64,000 nt of DNA from Monodelphis domestica (taxonomy: Eukaryota > Chordata > Mammalia > Didelphimorphia > Didelphidae). The stretch spans positions 1,312,965 through 1,376,964 of the forward strand of contig NC_077232.1 in the NCBI RefSeq assembly GCF_027887165.1, written 5' to 3'. Below are positions 58,101 to 64,000 of the stretch, one piece after another. The notes beneath the pieces are model-generated. The model was not told the origin of the DNA. It did not search any database and saw nothing but the letters and a program-made list of their open reading frames with translations. A program made the translations under genes and the position numbers. The first letter of the stretch is position 1. Every line of letters starts with the position of its first letter.

Positions 58101-58596
58101 CTGGGAAGGGCGTGAGCTGGGCCGGACTCATTCTCAGTCCCACTCCCTCCAGAAGGCCCAAGAGCCACCAGCAGGGGGCTGCCCCGAGGCCTGCTTGGCC
58201 TCACTACTCGCGAGATACTGAGGCAGCCGGGAGTTGGGGTGGGGAGAGAGGTTCGCCGCCCCCACCAGCCAGGGAGAGGGAGGTGGGCCGCAGGCGTGGG
58301 TTCTCCAGCCTTCACGCTGGGCTAGACAGTGGCAGAGGGGCGGGGCTCTCCTTAGAAACGGGAGGAGGGAAGAGGCCGCTTCGCCAGGGCAGTGTGCACA
58401 CACACAAGAGCGCAGGGGAAAGCCGGCCGGCCTCGGACCTACCCTCTCAGGGGTTGGCCAGGGGCTGGACTGGACCATTTCCTTTCCTTCACTACGGTCT
58501 GCCCACTACCCGGAACTGATTTACAAAGCCGGAAGTGACCTATAACCACTTCCCTTCAGCCTCAGGTCCCGCCTCCCGGCCCGCGTTCGGAGGAAG
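58101..58596 (+). promoter_or_regulatory. CpG-island promoter of ZNF511
   Basis: G+C-rich, CpG-rich sequence leading to the ZNF511 start. It has an ETS-type site CCGGAAGTGAC at 58529-58539 about 60 bases before the ATG and no TATA box. In human this promoter is shared with a divergent gene; here no divergent coding exon was found. Confidence 0.6.
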
Positions 58597-59624
58597 ATGC
58601 AGCTGCCGCCGGGGTTACTGGCTCGTCTGGGTCCGGGCCCGGCTGGGGGCTTCTCTGAGTCGTCCCCATCCCCGGTGCCCCAGCTGCCCGTGGCCCGACA
58701 CCCCATCGCCGGGGCCGCCCCCTTTCGCTTCGTGCCTCGGGCTCAGAGCCTACCACGGGGACATCCGCTGTTTGAGGTCACGTGGGCTCGGGGCGGGGCC
58801 TGGGGTGACGGGGCTGGAAGGGAAATGGCAGCAGGGGCGGAGCGCTGCCCAGGGGCGGGGCTCGAAGGGGAGAGGGAGAATAGCGGTGGGGCTGTGGAGG
58901 GGAGAGGACAGGGCGGGCCCTCCAGGGCCCATCCCCAGCCCTCACCCTCCCTCTCTTCCTTCTTCCCTGCCGCCTCCAGGATGGGGATATCCAGAGACAT
59001 GCGTACCTGCAGGATGTGGTGCAGCGCGTGTCGCAGGGCCCCGAGCCCGGGCGGACGCTGCCCGCCTTCGGCTGCTCGGTGGCCGGCTGCCCGCAGCTGT
59101 TCGAGAGCCTGGAGGCCTTCGAGCACCACTACCGGGTGCTGCACTCGCACGTGTGCGCCTCGTGTCGCCGCTCCTTCCCGACGGAGCGGCTGCTGGACGC
59201 GCATGTGCTCGAGTGGCACGATGCCCTCTTCCAGCTGCTGGCCGAGCGGCAGAGCATGTACCAGTGCCTGGTGGAGGGCTGCGCCCTGAGGTTCGCCAGC
59301 AGCCGCCAGCGCCGGGAGCACCTGATCGGCACCCACCGCTACCCCCCGGACTTCCGCTTTGACCAGCCCCGGAAGGCTCGGCGGCCGGGCCAGGGGCAAC
59401 CTGGGAAGGGACTGGAGGGGGCACCGGAGCCACTCCAGCAGCAGCAGGAGGAGGCAGAGGCCATGGAGGTGTGCCCTTCCGCCCAGGAAGTGCCCTCCGG
59501 GGCCCCTAAACGCACGTACAGTCGCAGGATCCCAGCCACCATTTGCTTTGGCCAAGGTGCAGCTAGGGGGTTCAAGAGCAAAGAAAAGAAGCGACTTCCG
59601 CGGAGTGAGACCCACCCTGAGTGA
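58597..59624 (+). CDS. ZNF511: ZNF511, C2H2 zinc-finger protein, 274 aa
   Basis: Two coding exons, 58597-58776 (60 codons) and 58980-59624 (TGA), joined in phase across a 203-base intron. The N-terminus MQLPPGLLARL, AAPFRFVPRA, the junction LFE-DGDIQRHAYLQDV, ILEWHD-like VLEWHDALFQLLAERQ, MYQCLVEGC and the C-terminal RRIPATICFGQGAARGFKS are hallmarks of ZNF511. Three fingers: C92, C97, H110, H115; C119, C122, H135, H140; C156, C161, H174, H179. A Gln/Glu-rich insert follows at about 215-235. It is a nuclear protein of poorly known function. From memory the human gene has more introns in the finger region; here fingers and tail are one exon. The ATG is the first in a good context below the CpG promoter. 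Confidence 0.93.
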
Positions 59625-60000
59625 GACTGCTGCTGCGAGATCTCCGGGGAGTGAGACCCGCCGTGAGCAAGACCTCTCCCCGCCTGCTGAGGCCTGAGAG
59701 GTGGCGCAGCCTTACAGGAAGGCAAAAACTAAAGGGGAGGAGGAGGAGCCAGAAGAAACCTAGAATGGCTGCGGGGAGGTGGGGCGGCCACACCGGTGCC
59801 TTGGGCCGCATAGCCCCTCCTGAGCCAGTACAGGGTCTGCCTGCTCTCACTCCCATGAGAGGGGACAGGAGGGAGCCCCCTCCTTGGCCTCTGCCACCAG
59901 AGCGGGACTGCAGGAAGATCCAGGATCCTCAGCCAGTGGCACCTGCCTCGGGCTATCTGCAGCTGCCTTCCATGGACTTCTCCCTAACCCTTGAGCCTGA

Positions 60001-60006
60001 AATAAA
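60001..60006 (+). terminator. poly(A) signal of ZNF511
   Basis: AATAAA lies 377 bases after the stop codon and is followed by a GT-rich stretch (GAGTCATTGGGTAGTGGGG), the usual downstream element. The SINE begins shortly after. Confidence 0.8.
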
Positions 60007-60121
60007 GTCTTGGCAAGAAGATCCTTTCCAGCCTGAACTCTGAGTCATTGGGTAGTGGGGCACGGGCTCCCCAAAGCTGCCTGCCCCTTCCTGGGAGCAC
60101 TTTAGGGAACCCCTTAACCCT

Positions 60122-60308
60122 CATTTTTTTTTTAAACCTCACCTTCTGTCTTAGAATCAAGGCAGAAGAGTGGTAAGAGCTAGGCAGTGGGGGTCAAGTG
60201 ACTTGCCCAGGGTCACCTAGCTGGGAAGTGTCTGAGGCCAAATTTGAACCTAGGACCACCCATACCTGGGCCTGGCTCTCCATCCACTGAGCCACCCAGC
60301 TGCCCCCT
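60122..60308 (-). mobile_element. SINE1_MD-like element, antisense
   Basis: ACCTTCTGTCTTAGAATCAA, GTCAAGTGACTTGCCCAGGG, GGCCTGGCTCTCCATCCACT and GAGCCACCCAGCTGCCCC give a near-consensus copy in reverse. Confidence 0.9.
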
Positions 60309-62823
60309 CCTCTTATCTTTTTAAAAGGAAAGTTATGAAAATCCATTTGAGGTTTTCCCGTCCCCATCCTTTGGGTTAAAAACAAGGCCTTGAGGCTTAT
60401 CTGGATGGGGGAGGCACATGTGTGATATGGGGGCCAGATTGGGGTCTTGTCTGAAGAATTAATGACATGGGCAGTCTCCAAGGTGAGTTGGAGGATGGCT
60501 CCGAGAGGCCCCCAGGAAGGGGTCCTTTGTTTGGGCAGCTGTTGCCTGTCTCCAGGGAACGGAAGTCTGCACAGCTGCTTGGCATAGCAGCTCCTGTGGC
60601 CAGAGCCTTGGCCTCCCTGGTGAGCAGAAGACAGGCCTGCAGGACAGACCGAGCGTCCAGGCAGGATGACCCAGAAAGTGTGCGTGTGAGCCGTGTGTCT
60701 AAGGAGTTTGCAGGCGAGCAGAGCGACCGGCCACACTCACAGAGAATGTGATTAACAGTCTCACACGGTTCCCCAGACAGGACGATGGCGTGGAAGGTGG
60801 TAATCATTTTATTTCGCTGTTATCAAGCAGAAACAAGTTTCCCCAAAGGCAGGAGACGCAGGACAGATGTGAAATGCCAACAATCTTCATTTCTGGTGAG
60901 GCAGCTGGCCTGGGCACAGGCACCACCGAGGACTGTTGGGGCTGAGCACGTATGCGTGTGGATGGATGGACGGACACAGACACGCCGGCTCTCTCCCACC
61001 CCAGCCACTCCTTCCCCTCGGCCTGAGCAAGGTCACACAAGAGTGCCCTCTGCAGAACGCAGGAATAGCCACTCCGTTTTGTTAAATGATAGAAAACAAT
61101 TCTTACAAGCAGGAGGAGGGGGTAGAAATGGTGGCCACCCTTCGGTGACTCCGTGGCCATCCAGCCTGAGGATCTGTCCATCCAGCGGCCACTCCTGCCC
61201 AGGCTCGCCTCCGAGTGGAGCAGGACTCTGGTGGGACCACATGGATTCTATCGGCCAAACGGGCAGGCATCAGAGCTCGAGCCTTGAAAAGACAAACTAA
61301 CCCTGAGCTCAGATGCCAGCTTGGAGCCTCTTCTCCATCAGGCCTGGGGCCTCAAGTCCCGGTTTCCTGCCAAGGGATGCCCTGGGCATGCCGGGCACCT
61401 TCGCTATGCTTAAAAGGTCTACACAGCTGGCTGGCCCTGAGACCCCCCTGCATTTCCTGAAATGGTCACCCCTCATGAATGAAGGATGGAGGGAAGAATG
61501 GATGGCAGGACGCCTTCAGCCTTGGGGCCACCCTCGTGCCAGGATTTTTACTGTCCCTCTTTCCTTCCCTCCTCTGCTGCCCCAAGTTCTGGCTGGAGTT
61601 GGACAGCAGTAGTGCTTGGAGCTAATCACATGCAATGAATGGATGGATAGATGGATGGATGGATGGACGGAGAAGTGAATAGATGGATGGACAGATGGAT
61701 GAGGACAAGCCACCTTAGGAAACAAAGTGCACAAATAAGCTACATTTGGCTTCAGCGATTAAGGCCCACATGGGTAATAAGGTCCTGAAGCTGTGCCCAC
61801 TCAGAAGGGCAGCAGCTGGCCAGGAGTGGTGCCCAGGGCCTCGGGCCTGGCTGCTTGGCCTTCCCTGGAGGGCTCCTGGGGGTGGGGGCAGTGGGAGGCT
61901 CATGGGCTGCTGCCCCTAGAGTGCTTTTATTTCAAGACATAGTTAATGAACAGCTGACACGTCAGAAACACGCAGAGTAGAAACCAGCAGCGTGAGCTTT
62001 GCAGAAAGCTTCCTGGCGTCCTCCTGCACAAAGACTTTTTGTTTAGAGCCGTGAGGTTCCTGCAACACAGAGACAGGCAGGTGGCGGCTGAGTGCGGCTC
62101 GGCGATTTCTCTTCTTCTGATGCTCTCCCCCCTTTACATGGTGCCTTCACCGCCCTCGAGCTTAGACTGGGAGCTCCTTGAGGACGGCGTCTGTGTTCGA
62201 ACCCCCAGAACAAGTCTGACAAATGGATTGACTGACTTCCTGCCTGATGGGGAATTTGACAAGGGCTTCTGGCCCCCTTGGCCTCACCTGGCCTGTACCA
62301 ATGACTTCTCCTGCCCGCCAGCAGTCCCTGACCCCTTGCTGGAATGGGGAAGACTTGGGCCAGCTCTGTGCCTCTGAGCAAGGCTTGCTCTTTCATGCAC
62401 AGAAGAGAAAGGAGGGAGTTGTGGCAAGTCCTGGAGGGGGGCCACAACTAGGGAGGATGAAGGCCCAGATTTGACCTCGACTCTCAGGCCTGAAGTTCCT
62501 TTTCCTTTCAAAGTCTGAGGCTTCTCCCTCCCTCCCTGGCAGGATGGACAGGACAATGCCTTCAGGAGGGTCCTCAGGTTCACCCGAGGGGCCCGGCCCA
62601 GCCCAACCTGACTGGCTGGCTGACTGACTTGGGGCAGGTCTTTGGGGGGATGGAGGAGAGGGAGCTGGTGAGCATTTATACCTCCAGGCTTAGTTTATCC
62701 TTCTGTGGATTGTCCAGATTTAAGTAGGAGAAGAAATGTTAATAAGGTGGTATGTGTGTACACATTTTCTGGAGAGCCAGTCATTAAATAGTTACCAGCA
62801 TCCTGCCAAGTGTAGTCACTTAC
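60309..62823. other. no coding exon recognised; possible minus-strand 3' UTR
   Basis: Minus-strand AATAAA signals occur near 60806 and 61927 (plus TTTATT). With the minus-strand coding exon at 62.8 kb they could end that gene, or its neighbour, in this stretch. A (GATG)n repeat lies at about 61635-61705. In human, CALY lies tail to tail with ZNF511, but I see none of its protein here. Confidence 0.35.
61635..61705. repeat. (GATG)n microsatellite
   Basis: About 70 bases of GATG/GATA repeats with interruptions. Confidence 0.9.
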
Positions 62824-62926
62824 CTGTGTATGTCCTGTTGGGCCTTCTGTAGGGACAGCACTGCAGTATGAATGTCCTTCAGATGCTGGCTCTCCTTCCC
62901 ACATCGGGCACAGGAACTTTCACAAT
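62824..62926 (-). CDS. unassigned internal coding exon with a C-x2-C motif
   Basis: A 103-base exon on the minus strand with a strong acceptor (CCTTTCTCACTCTGTGGTCCCAG before 62926) and a perfect donor GTAAGT after 62824. Only one of the three frames is open, and it reads CESSCARCGKES then HLKDIHTAVLSLQKAQ, a small Cys motif followed by a helix-like stretch with coiled-coil character. I do not recognise the protein. No companion exon is evident within 1 kb on either side, so the gene would extend beyond the window or across long introns. A chance exon is possible. Confidence 0.5.
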
Positions 62927-64000
62927 CTGGGACCACAGAGTGAGAAAGGTTATTTTTGATCCCTTTATCCCCTTCAATAAAGGCAGGAAGAGGGGAAGAG
63001 GGGAGGGGGGAGAGACCCCAGAATTGCGCAGCTCGAGGGGCCTCAGAGGCCTCTGAGCCAGCTTTTCTCTAAGCTGGAATCCCCTCTAGATTATCCCACA
63101 AGTGGCCTCCAGTCAGTGAGGGTGGAGCCCACCCAGCGCCTCCTGAGAGAGTCTGTTCCATGTCTCTGGGAAGTGCTTCCTTGAATGGAGTCCACATTCA
63201 TCTTGGCAGCTTCCGCCCAGAGCCCACAGGGCCTAAGCAGAGCACCCAGCCACCAGGTCATCCAAGCTAGATTGGCTGGGGAAGAAGGATCAGAAGAGAG
63301 AAGGGTCTGAGGGGAGTGACAGGGAACTTGGGAGCTTTTGGACTTCTCAAGAAGCTCAGGAGTAGGACTGAGAGAAATGAGCTGCCTCCCTCTGGGAGCT
63401 CTCCAGAGTCCTCCCCTCTCTTCAGGTCTTAGCAGAAGTCCCATCTTGTGTAAGAGGTGTTTCCGGCCCCCCTGGAAAGCTTGTGTCTTCCCTCTCAGGT
63501 GGTCTCCCATTTATCCTGTCTGTAGTGGTTTCCATGTTGTCTCCCAGCTTAGACTGAGCTCCTTGAGGGCAGGCACTGGTTCCTTTTTGGTGTGTCTAGC
63601 ACCTCGTTGGTCCCTGATAAATGTTCATTAACTTGACTCCTGGGTTCTCCCTGCTGGAAGCCTTCAGGCAGAGGCCAATTTCCCAGGGATACTCTCTGGC
63701 CAGTGTTCGCGCGTCGCACGCTCTTCTCTTTCCTCGTGTCCTGCTTGGACGAGGTCGAGCTCGCTCGCAGCACCCCGGTTCTGTGACTTCTCTGGTTCCC
63801 CTGGAGACTCCTTTCAAACATTGCCTTCATCTTTGTGGTTCTCCCGGCTGTCGTGCTTCGCTCTGTCCCCAGCTTACCTTCCTTCTCTGCACGTATCTCT
63901 GTGCTGAGGGGTTTCCACCTTGCCTTTCCCATCAGACCATAAGCCTGCACTCAGCACACAGTAGGTACTTGAGAAACGCTTAATGGATGATGGGGGGAGG
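62927..64000. other. right flank, no gene seen
   Basis: Unique-looking sequence that would be an intron of the minus-strand gene if the exon at 62.8 kb is real. Two stretches near 63550 and 63960 (CTCCTTGAGGGCAGGCACTG, CACACAGTAGGTACTTGAGA) are MIR 3' relics. Confidence 0.4.

Noticed and set aside
58743-59615. 290-codon open frame antisense to ZNF511
   Set aside because: It is the mirror of a G+C-rich coding exon; the sense strand carries the recognisable protein and intron.
3861-60308. tRNA genes suggested by the heads of the SINEs
   Set aside because: The tRNA-like heads are diverged, lack a complete cloverleaf and are always followed by the SINE body.
60780-62050. 3' UTR of CALY, expected from human gene order
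   Set aside because: Minus-strand poly(A) signals are present, but none of the CALY coding sequence is visible, so the assignment cannot be supported.

Overview
The window is nuclear DNA from a mammal, most likely a marsupial and probably a didelphid opossum. The evidence is the repeat content: many copies of a tRNA-headed SINE of the type common in Monodelphis, CORE-SINE and MIR relics, marsupial-type L1 3' ends, and CpG-island promoters in front of multi-exon genes. The species call is an inference; no search was run.

The core of the window (11.7-52.4 kb) is a cluster of three paralogous host genes, called here A (minus, 11706-20805), B (plus, about 27.7-34.8 kb) and C (plus, 40987-52427). 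Each has nine or ten short exons with good splice sites and uninterrupted frames, giving proteins of about 430-465 residues. The domain order is the same in all: an HHCC zinc domain, a short basic linker, a complete integrase-like (rve) core, an acidic or low-complexity spacer, and a C-terminal C4HC3 PHD finger split by an intron. The rve exon is 234 nt and the following exon 107 nt in all three. The zinc ligands are intact in every copy, but the first two catalytic aspartate positions of the integrase fold are not acidic in any. They look like domesticated GIN/Ginger-type integrase genes fused to a chromatin-reader finger, spread by DNA-level duplication. A and B are head to head; B and C are tandem.

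The right flank holds ZNF511 (58597-59624, poly(A) signal at 60001), recognised from three C2H2 fingers and its conserved N- and C-termini. Downstream on the minus strand is one unassigned coding exon (62926-62824). The left flank has a compact CpG promoter (about 900-1060) with ETS, RFX X-box, CCAAT and ZNF143/GFY-type sites, and a likely first coding exon of an unidentified minus-strand gene.

The rest is repeats: an 860-bp GA tract (2.1-2.96 kb), an AT-rich block with L1 and ERV fossils (3.9-11.3 kb), a 101-bp minisatellite inside gene B, a 105-bp pyrimidine repeat inside gene C, a complete solo LTR with target duplications (37.7-38.7 kb), and a decayed C2H2 zinc-finger relic (39.0-39.4 kb). 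All boundaries were read by eye; exon edges are more reliable than repeat edges.
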